DNA of 64,000 bases, taken from Promicromonospora sp. AC04 (GTDB taxonomy: Bacteria; Actinomycetota; Actinomycetes; Actinomycetales; Cellulomonadaceae). Every line of letters begins with the position of its first letter. Within the stretch, counting starts at the first letter, position 1. The stretch covers positions 248,001-312,000 of the forward strand of contig NZ_QBUG01000005.1 in assembly GCF_003058225.1 (NCBI RefSeq). The letters are read 5' to 3'. The position numbers were made by a program, and so were the translations under genes. This document shows, one piece after another, positions 52,461-60,888 of the stretch. The notes beneath the pieces are model-generated. The model made no database searches, had not been told where the DNA came from, and saw nothing but the letters and a program-made list of their open reading frames with translations.

Positions 52461-53378
52461 CTACTTGATGCCGGAGAACCCGATGGAGTTGATGACCCGC
52501 CGGCCGAAGACGGCGTAGAGGATCACGATGGGGAGGGCGGCCACGAGGGATGCGGCCATGAGCCCGGCCCAGTCGGGCGCGCCCTGCGGCGTCTGCGACC
52601 GGAAGATCCCCAGCGCCACGGTGAGCACCTTCGACTCCTCCGTCTGGCCCACCAGGAGCGGCCAGAAGTAGTCGTTCCAGGAGCTGATGAACGTGAGGAT
52701 GCCGAGCGTGGTGACCGGCGCCGCCGAGATCGGCAGGATGATCCGGAAGAAGATGCGCCAGGGCCTGGCGCCGTCGATCATCGCCGCCTCGTCGATCTCC
52801 CGGGGAATGCCGAGGAAGAACTGGCGCATGAAGAAGATCGCGAACGGGGTCATGAAGAGGCTGGGCAGCATGATCCCGGGCAGCGTGTTCAGCAGACCCA
52901 CCGACTTGACGGTCAGGAAGTTCGGCAGCGCCGTGAAGATCGGCGGCACCAGGAGCGCCCCGAGGAAGACGGCGAACCACGCGTCGCGGCCGGGCCAGCG
53001 CAGGCGGGAGAAGGCGTAGGCGGCCATCGAGCAGAACAGGACCTGGCCGACCGTCACCGCTGTGGAGACGATCAGGGAGTTGCGCAGGTAGAGCCAGAAG
53101 CTCAGCGACGCGCCCGACCCGCCCTCCGCCAGGGCCTCCTCCGGCGTGGCCAGGCCGAACACCCGCTCGAACGGGCCCAGCGTGAAGTCCGCCGGCAGCA
53201 GCGAGAAGGACTGCGCGGCGAGCGCCTGGTTGTCCGACAGCGCGGTCCGCAGCATCCAGTAGAACGGCAGGACCGTGGCCAGGATGAAGCTCCACAGGAC
53301 GATCCAGGCGATCACCCGTCCCCAGGTGATCCGCGCCAGGCGCTGCGCAAGGCTCTGAGCTCCCATCGGGACTCCCAT
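52461..53378 (-). CDS. ABC sugar permease, MalG type
   Basis: 305 residues, six membrane helices. The EAA loop that docks the ATPase reads EIDEAAMIDGARPWRIFFRI, followed by ILPISAAPV. Its ATG shares one base with the upstream permease's stop (TGATG), so it is translationally coupled. It forms the channel with the MalF-type partner. Confidence 0.95.
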   Translation of the reverse strand: MGVPMGAQSLAQRLARITWGRVIAWIVLWSFILATVLPFYWMLRTALSDNQALAAQSFSLLPADFTLGPFERVFGLATPEEALAEGGSGASLSFWLYLRNSLIVSTAVTVGQVLFCSMAAYAFSRLRWPGRDAWFAVFLGALLVPPIFTALPNFLTVKSVGLLNTLPGIMLPSLFMTPFAIFFMRQFFLGIPREIDEAAMIDGARPWRIFFRIILPISAAPVTTLGILTFISSWNDYFWPLLVGQTEESKVLTVALGIFRSQTPQGAPDWAGLMAASLVAALPIVILYAVFGRRVINSIGFSGIK

Positions 53379-54331
53379 CAGGAAAGGTCGGACTCGCCGG
53401 CGCGCAGCAGACGCATCTGCGCGAACGCCGCCCCGGCGAGGATGAGGAAGAGGACCACCGACATCGCCGACGCGTAGCCGAAGTGCCCGCGGGCGAACGC
53501 CTGCTCGTAGATGTAGAGCTGCAGCACCCGCGACGCGTTGCCCGGCCCGCCCGACGTCGTCACGGCAACGGTGTCGAAGACCTGGAAGGCCCCGGTGACG
53601 GTGATGACCAGCACGAGCGCCAGGACCGGGCGCAGCAGCGGCAGGGTGATCCGCCAGAAGGTGCGCCACTCCCCCGCGCCGTCGACGGCCGCCGCCTCGT
53701 ACACGCTGCGCGGGATCATCTGCAGGCCCGCGAACACGAGGAGCGCGGTGTACCCCAGGTGCCGCCAGGTGTTGATCGCGGCGATGGTCGGGATGGTCCA
53801 CGCCTCGTCCCCGAAGAAGGCCACCTTGGGCAGCCCGACGGCGTCGATCACCGCGTTGACGATGCCGATGTTGTAGTCGAGCATCCAGTACCACAGCAGG
53901 GCCACGACGACGTTCGCGATGAGGTACGGGAGCAGCAGGCTGCCGCGGACGAGCACCGACTTCGTGAGCCGGTGCATGAGCACGGCCAGGCCCACCGCGA
54001 GGACCGTCTGGAACCCGATGTTCAGCACGACGTACAGGAGCGTCACGCGGACCGCGTTCCAGAACACCTCGTCCTGGGCCAGGTCGACGTAGTTCTGCAG
54101 GCCGACGAAGACGGGGCTGCCCAGGATGTTGTACTCGGTAAGCGAGAGGTAGATGCCGCGCAGGGTCGGGTAGAGGTAGAAGACCGCGAACCCGATCGCC
54201 GCCGGGGCGAGCATCCCGAGGGCCGGCCAGAGCTGGGTGGTGGGGCGGCGCTTGGTCCCGCCGGTCCGGCGTCCGCCGTCGGGGGCCAGGGCCGACGCCG
54301 GACCCGCCAGCTCCACCGCTGCCGTGCTCAT
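53378..54331 (-). CDS. ABC sugar permease, MalF type
   Basis: 317 residues, six helices. The EAA loop is SVYEAAAVDGAGEWRTFWRI, then TLPLLRPVL. The ATG overlaps the glycosidase stop by one base (TGATG). No ATPase gene is in the operon, so a shared ATPase of the MsiK type elsewhere in the genome is expected. Confidence 0.95.
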   Translation of the reverse strand: MSTAAVELAGPASALAPDGGRRTGGTKRRPTTQLWPALGMLAPAAIGFAVFYLYPTLRGIYLSLTEYNILGSPVFVGLQNYVDLAQDEVFWNAVRVTLLYVVLNIGFQTVLAVGLAVLMHRLTKSVLVRGSLLLPYLIANVVVALLWYWMLDYNIGIVNAVIDAVGLPKVAFFGDEAWTIPTIAAINTWRHLGYTALLVFAGLQMIPRSVYEAAAVDGAGEWRTFWRITLPLLRPVLALVLVITVTGAFQVFDTVAVTTSGGPGNASRVLQLYIYEQAFARGHFGYASAMSVVLFLILAGAAFAQMRLLRAGESDLS

Positions 54332-57051
54332 CAGCGCTCCCGTCCCTCGGTGATCGCGTAGACGCGCGCGTCCTCCGCCGGCACGGCCGTCCGCAGCCGG
54401 CCCGTGGCGTGGCTCCCGGCGCCCGTCCACAGCTCGGTGACGTCGTACCGGCCTTCGCCCAGGCCGAGCTCGCGCAGCGGCAGGTCGGCGGTGCGGGCCG
54501 ACGGCCCGTAGTTGAACGCGGCCACGTAGGTGGTCCCGCCGTCCCGCAGCACGAACGTGTCGGCGGCGGTGAAGGCGTCGGGGCCGGCCTGGACCGGCGC
54601 GAACGACCTGCCGAGCTCGGCGAGATGGTTGATGTCCGGGTTCTGCAGCAGGTCGCGCGCCCGCTGCTTGATGACCGGGTGGCCGGTGGCGGTGAGGTCC
54701 TCGCTGACCTGGTAGATCCCCGTGATGACGGCGGACGTGACGCGCGCCCGGTTCTGCCCCTCGGGCCAGATGCTCGGGTAGGGGTCGTCGAGCAGGTAGG
54801 CGTTCGCGTCGCCGTCGTACTCGTAGTTGCCGAACTGGATGTGGTCGCCGTCGTTGAACGCGTAGACCTCGTCGAGCCACCACCCGTACGTCAGCGAGTT
54901 GAGCAGGTACTCGGTGCTCTTCTGGTAGCGGTCCGGCTCGGTGGGGTGCCAGTTGTTCAGCGCGCCGTGCACGTCGCACGAGATCCGGCGCGCGTGGGCG
55001 AACTCCGAGGCGAACAGCGGCGAGATTGCCAGGTCGATGAACATGTCGTCGCCGACGTGGTCCACGACCTGCGCCATGCCCTGGCGGAACGCCTCCTGGC
55101 CGGTGTGCACGTCAGCGTCGAACCAGCCGTCGGCCTCGACGTAGCCGTGGGTGAGGAAGTCCAGCTTGACGTAGCGCACCCCGAGCTCGCGGAACTTGCT
55201 CAGGGCGATCCGCGCGCGGTTCTGCACGCCGGGGTTGGTCGGGTCGAGCGCCCAGGCGCCGTCGATGTTCACCGGGACGCCGTTCACCTTGAGCGCCATC
55301 TCGCGGAACGTCTGGTTCTCGCAGGTCGGGCAGAGCTTGGTGCCGCCGACCTGCTCGTCGAGGCCCTCCTTCCAGAAGTTGGCGAACGGCTGGAAGTACA
55401 GGGCAGGCTCCTGGCCCCGCGCCCTGACGTCCGCGACGTACTGCTCGAGCTCCGCCCACGACGTGTCCGGGTTCTCGAACGAGTACTCGGGAGCGAGCAT
55501 CTTGTCCCAGTACGAGTCCACGCCGACGTACGGCCCCTTCGCCGACCGCGTGTTGCGGAACGCGGGTGTCTCCTCGGCGAGGAACTCGGAGACCTCGTCC
55601 ATGACGGCGGCGTCGCCGCCACGCGCGCCCAGCCCGCCCCAGCTGTTGAACCCGAACGGCGTCCCCTCGGACCACGTGCGGGACTCCGCGGCCTCGGCCG
55701 CGGCGCGCCCGAACGTCTCCATCCCCTCGCGCCAGTCCGGGTAGAGGCCGACGAACATGCGCGGCGAGCTCACCGTGGTCCCGCTGACGTCGCCGTGCGG
55801 CTTGAGCTCGCGGTTGAACTGGTACTTGTTCATGCCGTCGCCGTAGTCGTAGCTCCAGTCGGTCAGGCCGGCGGCGGCCTGCAACCGGTCGAGGCCGCCG
55901 CGGGCGTTGCCGTCCGCGACCACGCCCGACTTCCAGGTGTCCCGGTCCAGCGAGCCGACGACGAGGCCGCGGCGCGAGGTGTCGTCGATGAACGCGGTCA
56001 CCTCGAAGCTGCGCCGCGCGGGCGTCACGTCCTCGATCGCCGGTGTCTCGTAACGGACCCAGTGGTCGTTGTCGAACGGGACGAGCACCATCCGGTAGTC
56101 GCCGTCGCGCCCGAGGTCGACCGAGCCGCGCCGGTCGGTCATGACGGGCACCATCATCGACGTCGTGACCGGGCCGTCCGTGCCCGTCACGTCGAGCCGC
56201 ACCGAGAACGAGCGGTCGCCGTCGAGCACGAAGACCTGCCGGAGCGTGGGCAGACCGGGCTTGGCGCAGGTGACCGTCGTGCGGCCGGTGAGCCGGCAGG
56301 CGCCGTCGTACTGTTTGGTCGTGACGAGCTCGTCGCCGATGCGGACGCCGCTGTAGAAGCCGGTGACGGCCTCCTGCCGCCCCCAGCGCGCGTCCGCGGT
56401 GCCGCTCCTGAGCGAGTACTCGATCGTGACGTCGCCGCCGCGGAGCACCGCGCGCTTGCCGCCCGGGACGACCGGGGTCGGGTCCACGGGAACGGGGTCC
56501 GACGCCGCCGGGTCGGTGAGCGCGTAGTCCTTCGCGGTCGCGCCGGCGACCTCGATCAGGTCGAGGTCCGGGCCGAGCGACCCGTCCGGGGCGCTGAAGG
56601 TCAGCCGGTTCTCGCCCGCCTGCAGCGGCAGGGAGACCGAGGTGGTGCCGACTCGGTCCCAGCCGCCGGTGGAGGCGGTCGGCACGCCGACGGTGTCGCC
56701 GCCGTCGGGCGTGACGGTGAGGGCCCGGGTGTCGTCGCCGCTGAGGTAGTGCAGCGTGACGTCGTACGTGCCGGCCTCCGGCGCGACGACGCCGGGCACC
56801 AGCACCGTGGCGGACGGGCTGATGCTGCCGACCTTGCCCTCGCCCGAGCACGAGGAGCAGCCGCCGCGGCTCGCGCCGTCCAGCACCACCTGCGGCGCCT
56901 CGGCCTCGATCGCGGCGCCGTCGACGGACTGAGCCGGAGCGGCGGCGACGGGCGCCACTCCGGCCGTGGCCACGACGGCGAGCGCGAGACCGATCGCGAG
57001 CCACGAGCGGGCGGGTCGGCGGTTCTGGTCGTGATCGGGCTTGACTGACAT
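54331..57051 (-). CDS. Secreted melibiase-like (GH27/GH36-type) glycoside hydrolase with N-terminal CBM
   Basis: 906 residues, ATG with GGAGGGG upstream. A signal peptide ends near residue 38 (VAPVAAAPA). Residues about 45-170 are a CBM6/35-like sandwich (IEAEAPQVVLDGASRGGCSS ... GSLGPDLDLIEV). The catalytic barrel starts near residue 485 (GFNSWGGLGA). The likely nucleophile Asp is in RYVKLDFLTH and the acid/base Asp near RISCDVHG, as in clan GH-D. A C-terminal beta domain ends the chain. It probably releases alpha-linked galactose or a related sugar outside the cell for the ABC importer encoded downstream. Exact GH family and sugar are uncertain. Confidence 0.85.
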   Translation of the reverse strand: MSVKPDHDQNRRPARSWLAIGLALAVVATAGVAPVAAAPAQSVDGAAIEAEAPQVVLDGASRGGCSSCSGEGKVGSISPSATVLVPGVVAPEAGTYDVTLHYLSGDDTRALTVTPDGGDTVGVPTASTGGWDRVGTTSVSLPLQAGENRLTFSAPDGSLGPDLDLIEVAGATAKDYALTDPAASDPVPVDPTPVVPGGKRAVLRGGDVTIEYSLRSGTADARWGRQEAVTGFYSGVRIGDELVTTKQYDGACRLTGRTTVTCAKPGLPTLRQVFVLDGDRSFSVRLDVTGTDGPVTTSMMVPVMTDRRGSVDLGRDGDYRMVLVPFDNDHWVRYETPAIEDVTPARRSFEVTAFIDDTSRRGLVVGSLDRDTWKSGVVADGNARGGLDRLQAAAGLTDWSYDYGDGMNKYQFNRELKPHGDVSGTTVSSPRMFVGLYPDWREGMETFGRAAAEAAESRTWSEGTPFGFNSWGGLGARGGDAAVMDEVSEFLAEETPAFRNTRSAKGPYVGVDSYWDKMLAPEYSFENPDTSWAELEQYVADVRARGQEPALYFQPFANFWKEGLDEQVGGTKLCPTCENQTFREMALKVNGVPVNIDGAWALDPTNPGVQNRARIALSKFRELGVRYVKLDFLTHGYVEADGWFDADVHTGQEAFRQGMAQVVDHVGDDMFIDLAISPLFASEFAHARRISCDVHGALNNWHPTEPDRYQKSTEYLLNSLTYGWWLDEVYAFNDGDHIQFGNYEYDGDANAYLLDDPYPSIWPEGQNRARVTSAVITGIYQVSEDLTATGHPVIKQRARDLLQNPDINHLAELGRSFAPVQAGPDAFTAADTFVLRDGGTTYVAAFNYGPSARTADLPLRELGLGEGRYDVTELWTGAGSHATGRLRTAVPAEDARVYAITEGRER

Positions 57052-57096
57052 GGGCCCCTCCGGCGTCTTTGCTGGGTAGTTGCTGGGTGCGGGGAC

Positions 57097-57151
57097 ACTC
57101 AACCGCCTTTCTTTGTCGCTGTCAATTAAGTCGCCCGGCTAGAGTCGTCGC
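57097..57151. promoter_or_regulatory. Divergent promoters of the sugar operon and ROK gene
   Basis: Minus strand: TTGACA (57125-57120), 17 nt, TTGAGT (57102-57097), leading to the glycosidase. Plus strand: TAGAGT (57140-57145) 6 nt before the ROK ATG. The AT-rich TGTCAATTAAGTC stretch between them is a likely ROK site. Confidence 0.65.
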
Positions 57152-58363
57152 ATGCCCGCGAGACCACCGGCGCCAGCGCTCAGCCCTGCGGGAACGCGCG
57201 TCTTCCAGCAGCTCGTCATGACCGGCGACGCGTCGCGCACGGCCCTGGCGCGCGACACCGGGCTGACCCCGGGCGCCATCACCCGCGCGGTGCGCCCGCT
57301 GCTGGAGGTGGGGCTGCTGCACGAGACCGGCGACCGGGCGCCCGCGGAGGGCACCCTGGGGCGGCCCGCCACGGTCGTGACCGTGCAGGCGGAGGCGCAC
57401 CTGGTGATCGGCGTGAAGGTCACCGCCGACGAGCTGTTCGGGGTGCTCTGCGACCTGCGGTGCCGGGTGCTGGACGAGGTCACCGTGCCGGTCCGCGACC
57501 ATCGCCCGGAGGCGATCGTCGAGCAGATCACGGACCTGGTGGCCGGTCTGCGGGCCGGGCACCCCGAGGTCGGCAGCATCGGCCTGGCGGTTTCCGGCGA
57601 CGTCGACGCGGCCTCGGGTCACGTTGCCTACTCACCGTTCCTGACCTGGCGGGACGTGCCGCTCGGCGAGCAGGTCGCCGAGCGCACGGGGCTCGCGACG
57701 ACCGTCGAGAACGACGTCCGCGCGCTCCTGACCGGCGAGCGCTGGTACGGGGTCGGTCGCGGGCTGTCGTCGCTGGCACTGGTCACGGTCGGCACCGGCA
57801 TCGGGTGCGCGCTGCTGGTCAACGGGCAGGTGGTGCACGGCAGCTTCGGCGTGGCCGGCGAGGTGGGGCACGTGCTCGTCGACCCCGACGGCCCGCTGTG
57901 CCACTGCGGCAACCGGGGCTGCGTCGAAGCCATCGCGGGGACGGCCGGGATCCTGGAGCGCATGGCGCAGGCCGGGTTCGGCGGGCTGGGCATCGGCGAC
58001 GTCGCGGACCTCGCACGCTCCGGCCAGCCCGACGCCGTGCGGGTGCTCGCCGACGCCGGCCGCGCCGTCGGCACCGGGATCGCCACCATCGCCAACCTGC
58101 TGGGCGCCCAGCACATCGTCATCACCGGCGAGGCCATCGGCAGCAGCCCCGCGCCGGACGACCGCGGCGAGGGCCGGCCGGCCGGCGACGAGCGGGACTA
58201 CGACGTCATGGACCCGCATGTCCGCCGCGCGTTCGAGCAGCGGGCCTTCGGTTCGGCCGCGAGCGCCGCCATCGAGCTGCGTCCGCTGCGGTTCGTGGAC
58301 TGGGCGCGCGGGGCGGCGGCGTGCGCGGTCGAGGACTTCGTCACGCACTACGGCCGGTCGTGA
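57152..58363 (+). CDS. ROK-family transcriptional repressor
   Basis: 403 residues, leaderless ATG. N-terminal winged HTH (GTRVFQQLVMTGDASRTALA, RDTGLTPGAITRAVRPLLEV). The ROK sugar-kinase-like domain follows, with VTVGTGIGCALLVNG and the zinc motif CHCGNRGCVEAIAG. It is divergent from the glycosidase/ABC operon and probably represses it until the imported sugar binds. Kinase activity is unlikely given the HTH fusion. Confidence 0.94.
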   Translation: MPARPPAPALSPAGTRVFQQLVMTGDASRTALARDTGLTPGAITRAVRPLLEVGLLHETGDRAPAEGTLGRPATVVTVQAEAHLVIGVKVTADELFGVLCDLRCRVLDEVTVPVRDHRPEAIVEQITDLVAGLRAGHPEVGSIGLAVSGDVDAASGHVAYSPFLTWRDVPLGEQVAERTGLATTVENDVRALLTGERWYGVGRGLSSLALVTVGTGIGCALLVNGQVVHGSFGVAGEVGHVLVDPDGPLCHCGNRGCVEAIAGTAGILERMAQAGFGGLGIGDVADLARSGQPDAVRVLADAGRAVGTGIATIANLLGAQHIVITGEAIGSSPAPDDRGEGRPAGDERDYDVMDPHVRRAFEQRAFGSAASAAIELRPLRFVDWARGAAACAVEDFVTHYGRS

Positions 58364-58412
58364 GCTCGAACGTCATCAACGGACGGCCCGGAGCCGGCGA
58401 GGACGCGCCCAC

Positions 58413-59291
58413 TCAGCCCAGAGCCTTCTCGAAGAACGCGTCCGCGTACGGGTTGTCCTGGCTGTACGGCTCGATCTCCCGGTAGCCGGCCCGCCCGTAC
58501 ATAGCGACCGCCTCGGCGAGCACCCGGTTGGTGTCCAGCACGGCACGGGCGCAGCCGAGCCGGCGCGCCTCGTCCTCCAGACGCCGCAGGAGCCGCGCGC
58601 CCAGGCCCGCGCCCCGCCAGGCCGACGCCACCCACATCCGCTTGATCTCGCCGGTCGACTCGTCGATCCGGCGCACTCCGCCGCAGGCGACCGAGACGCC
58701 GTCGCTGGTCGCCACCACGAACGCGCCTTCCGGCGCGCGGAACCTGTCCGCGCCCCGGTCCGGCGGATCGGGCACGAACCCGCCGGGGAAGCGCCGGTCG
58801 AGCTCGGCGTAGTACTCCCTCAGCGCCGTGGTGGCCGCGCCGCTCACCGGGTCCACCACCCGCAGGTGCACGGTCGCCGCGCGGATCAACAGGTCGGCGG
58901 TGCCGAGCGCCTCGTCCAGGCGGGCGCGCTGCCGCTCGGTGAGCGGCTCGAGCAGCCCGCGCGCCTTGCGCTCGGAGCGGTCGTCCAGCTCGCGGTACGC
59001 GTTCTGCCCGACGGCGGTGAGCGCCACCGTCCGACGACGCCGGTCGGCCGGGTCGGGGCGCACCTCGATGAGCCCGTCGTCGGCCAGCCGGGCCAGGAGC
59101 CTGGTCAGGTAGCCCGAGTCGAGGTCCAGCCGCTCACGCAGCTCCCGCACGGCGGCGCCGTCGGGCCCCACCTCGAAGAGGAGGCGCGACGCGCCGAGCG
59201 GGCGCCCCGTCCCGAGGAACGACTCCTCCAGGACGCCGATGCGCTGGGTGTAGCTGCGGTTGAAGCGGCGGATGGTGTCGACGGTGCTCAT
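58413..59291 (-). CDS. MarR regulator fused to a GNAT acetyltransferase
   Basis: 292 residues. Residues 1-140 are a MarR winged HTH (LRERLDLDSGYLTRLLARLA, DDGLIEVRPDPADRRRRTVA). Residues 150-292 are a GNAT domain with acetyl-CoA loop MWVASAWRGAGLGARLLRRL. Fusions of this kind are known in Actinobacteria. The protein may acetylate a small molecule it also senses; substrate unknown. A perfect 9-bp palindrome sits on its promoter, and TAAAGT lies 7 nt before the ATG. Confidence 0.93.
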   Translation of the reverse strand: MSTVDTIRRFNRSYTQRIGVLEESFLGTGRPLGASRLLFEVGPDGAAVRELRERLDLDSGYLTRLLARLADDGLIEVRPDPADRRRRTVALTAVGQNAYRELDDRSERKARGLLEPLTERQRARLDEALGTADLLIRAATVHLRVVDPVSGAATTALREYYAELDRRFPGGFVPDPPDRGADRFRAPEGAFVVATSDGVSVACGGVRRIDESTGEIKRMWVASAWRGAGLGARLLRRLEDEARRLGCARAVLDTNRVLAEAVAMYGRAGYREIEPYSQDNPYADAFFEKALG

Positions 59292-59313
59292 ATCTCTGAC
59301 TTTAGTCAGAGAT
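59292..59313 (-). promoter_or_regulatory. Autoregulatory operator of the MarR-GNAT gene
   Basis: ATCTCTGAC (59292-59300), TTTA, GTCAGAGAT (59305-59313). The perfect repeat contains the predicted -10 box and ends one base before the start codon. Confidence 0.75.
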
Positions 59314-59417
59314 CGCCGAGACCAACAGGCGCTGCGAAGCCCGGGTAGTTCCGGACGCGGATCGTCCGGAACCGGTCCTACGGTGGAGCGGTAGAACGGA
59401 TCGCAGAGGAGAACCCG

Positions 59418-59984
59418 ATGCCGTACACCAGCAGACCGCTCGACGCCTCGACGTGGGATGCCTTCGCCGAGCTGATGGAGCGCAACAACGGAGTCTTCGG
59501 CGGATGCTGGTGCATCGGCTTCCATCCCGAGGGCGGTCAGCGCGGGCTCGACCATCGCGCGGCGAAGGAGGACCGCGTACGGACCGGCCGCGCCCACGCC
59601 GCCCTGGTCTTCGACGACGACGGCGGGGCGCAGGGCTGGTGCCAGTACGGCAGCCCGGTCGAGCTCACCCGCATCAAGCACCGGGTCCAGTACGAGAAGG
59701 ACGCGCCGCCCGTGCCGGACTGGCGCATCACGTGCTTCTACGTCGACACCAAGCACCGGGGCCAGGGCGTCGCGCGGGTAGGTCTCGAGGGCGCGCTCGA
59801 CCAGATCGCCCGGGCCGGCGGCGGTCTCGTCGAGGCGATCCCCGAGGTGACGACCGGCCGCACGGCACACGGACGATTCCTGTACAGCGCGACCGTCGAG
59901 CTCTTCGAGCAGCTCGGCTTCAGCCGCGTCCGTCAGGTCGGCAAGCATGCGTGGATCGTCGGCCGGACCGTGGACCCGGCCTGA
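59418..59984 (+). CDS. GNAT family N-acetyltransferase
   Basis: 188 residues, AGAGGAG upstream. Acetyl-CoA binding region: ITCFYVDTKHRGQGVARVGL, then EGALDQIARAGG; C-terminal ELFEQLGFSRVRQVGKHAWI. The N-terminal NNGVFGGCWCIGFHPEGGQ is typical of a GNAT subgroup of unknown substrate. It is divergent from the MarR-GNAT gene, so the same operator could affect it. Confidence 0.92.
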   Translation: MPYTSRPLDASTWDAFAELMERNNGVFGGCWCIGFHPEGGQRGLDHRAAKEDRVRTGRAHAALVFDDDGGAQGWCQYGSPVELTRIKHRVQYEKDAPPVPDWRITCFYVDTKHRGQGVARVGLEGALDQIARAGGGLVEAIPEVTTGRTAHGRFLYSATVELFEQLGFSRVRQVGKHAWIVGRTVDPA

Positions 59985-60019
59985 CCGGAGCCGCACGCCC
60001 ACGGAACGGGGGCCGGTCC

Positions 60020-60799
60020 TCAGTGGTGGTGTTCGTGGCCGTTGCCGGGCACTACCGGGGTGGCCCCGGGACGGGTCCACTGCGGCGTGGGCCGGCGGGT
60101 CGGTCCCCAGGTGCCGTTCCCGGCGGCGTCGGTCGCCCAGTACCAGCAGGAGGCCTGGCCCTCGGGCCATCCGTCCGGCATGTCCTCCCAGGCCTCGCCT
60201 CGGCCGTAGGGCGTCATGTCGAGCAGGCCGAACACTCCGGAGGCCGGCTCGTTGCCCCGGCCCGTGGTCCGGTAGGTGAGGAACACGCGGTCGCCGTCGC
60301 GCAGGAAGCAGGCGATGTGACCCATGTCGACGCCGATCGGCGCCTCCAGGTCGCGCACCGAGTACCAGGGCTCGGTGTAGCCCATGAACCGGAGGTACGG
60401 GGCGACCTCCGCCCAGGGGCCCTCGGTCAGCATCGCGAACGAGACGCCGCGCGCCGCCAGGTAGGGAGCCGACTGTTGGATGTGCCACGTGTTGATGGTG
60501 CAGCCGGGGCACTGGCCTTCGATCGGGTCGCCGTCGTGCCACATGTGCTGGTAGACCACGAGCTCGGCGCGGCCCTGGAACAGGTCGATGAACGGCACCG
60601 GGCCGTCGGCGCCGGTGACCTGGACCGTGCCGTCGAGCTCCACCATCGGCAGCCGACGGCGGGCGGCGGCGAGCGCGTCACCCTCACGGGTGTGCGCCTT
60701 CTCCCTGGCCAGGAACTCCTCGCGGGCGGCCTGCCAGGCGTCCCAGTCGACGACGGACGGGCGGCCGGTCTGGCTGGTCGTGGTGGGCGTCTCGGTCAC
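60020..60799 (-). CDS. DUF899 family thioredoxin-like protein
   Basis: 259 residues from a GTG with GGAGG upstream. LFQGRAELVVYQHMWHDG, then GQCPGCTINTWHIQQ gives a thioredoxin-like CxxC, followed by APYLAARGVSFAMLTEGPWA and VFLTYRTTGRGNEP, characteristic of DUF899. Likely a redox or peroxide-related enzyme; reaction unknown. The C-terminus ends in HEHHH. Confidence 0.92.
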   Translation of the reverse strand: MTETPTTTSQTGRPSVVDWDAWQAAREEFLAREKAHTREGDALAAARRRLPMVELDGTVQVTGADGPVPFIDLFQGRAELVVYQHMWHDGDPIEGQCPGCTINTWHIQQSAPYLAARGVSFAMLTEGPWAEVAPYLRFMGYTEPWYSVRDLEAPIGVDMGHIACFLRDGDRVFLTYRTTGRGNEPASGVFGLLDMTPYGRGEAWEDMPDGWPEGQASCWYWATDAAGNGTWGPTRRPTPQWTRPGATPVVPGNGHEHHH

Positions 60800-60888
60800 G
60801 GTGTCCTCCAGGGTCTCGGGCCGGGCGCGGTGATAGCGCCCGCACGTACCGACGACGGACGGTGCTCGTACTCATCGATGCCGAGCCA

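Noticed and set aside
54409-57048. Long plus-strand open frame (879 codons) opposite the melibiase-like gene
   Set aside because: Antisense shadow; its residues are Val/Arg/Asp-rich and no motif is present, while the minus-strand protein has signal peptide, CBM and catalytic motifs.
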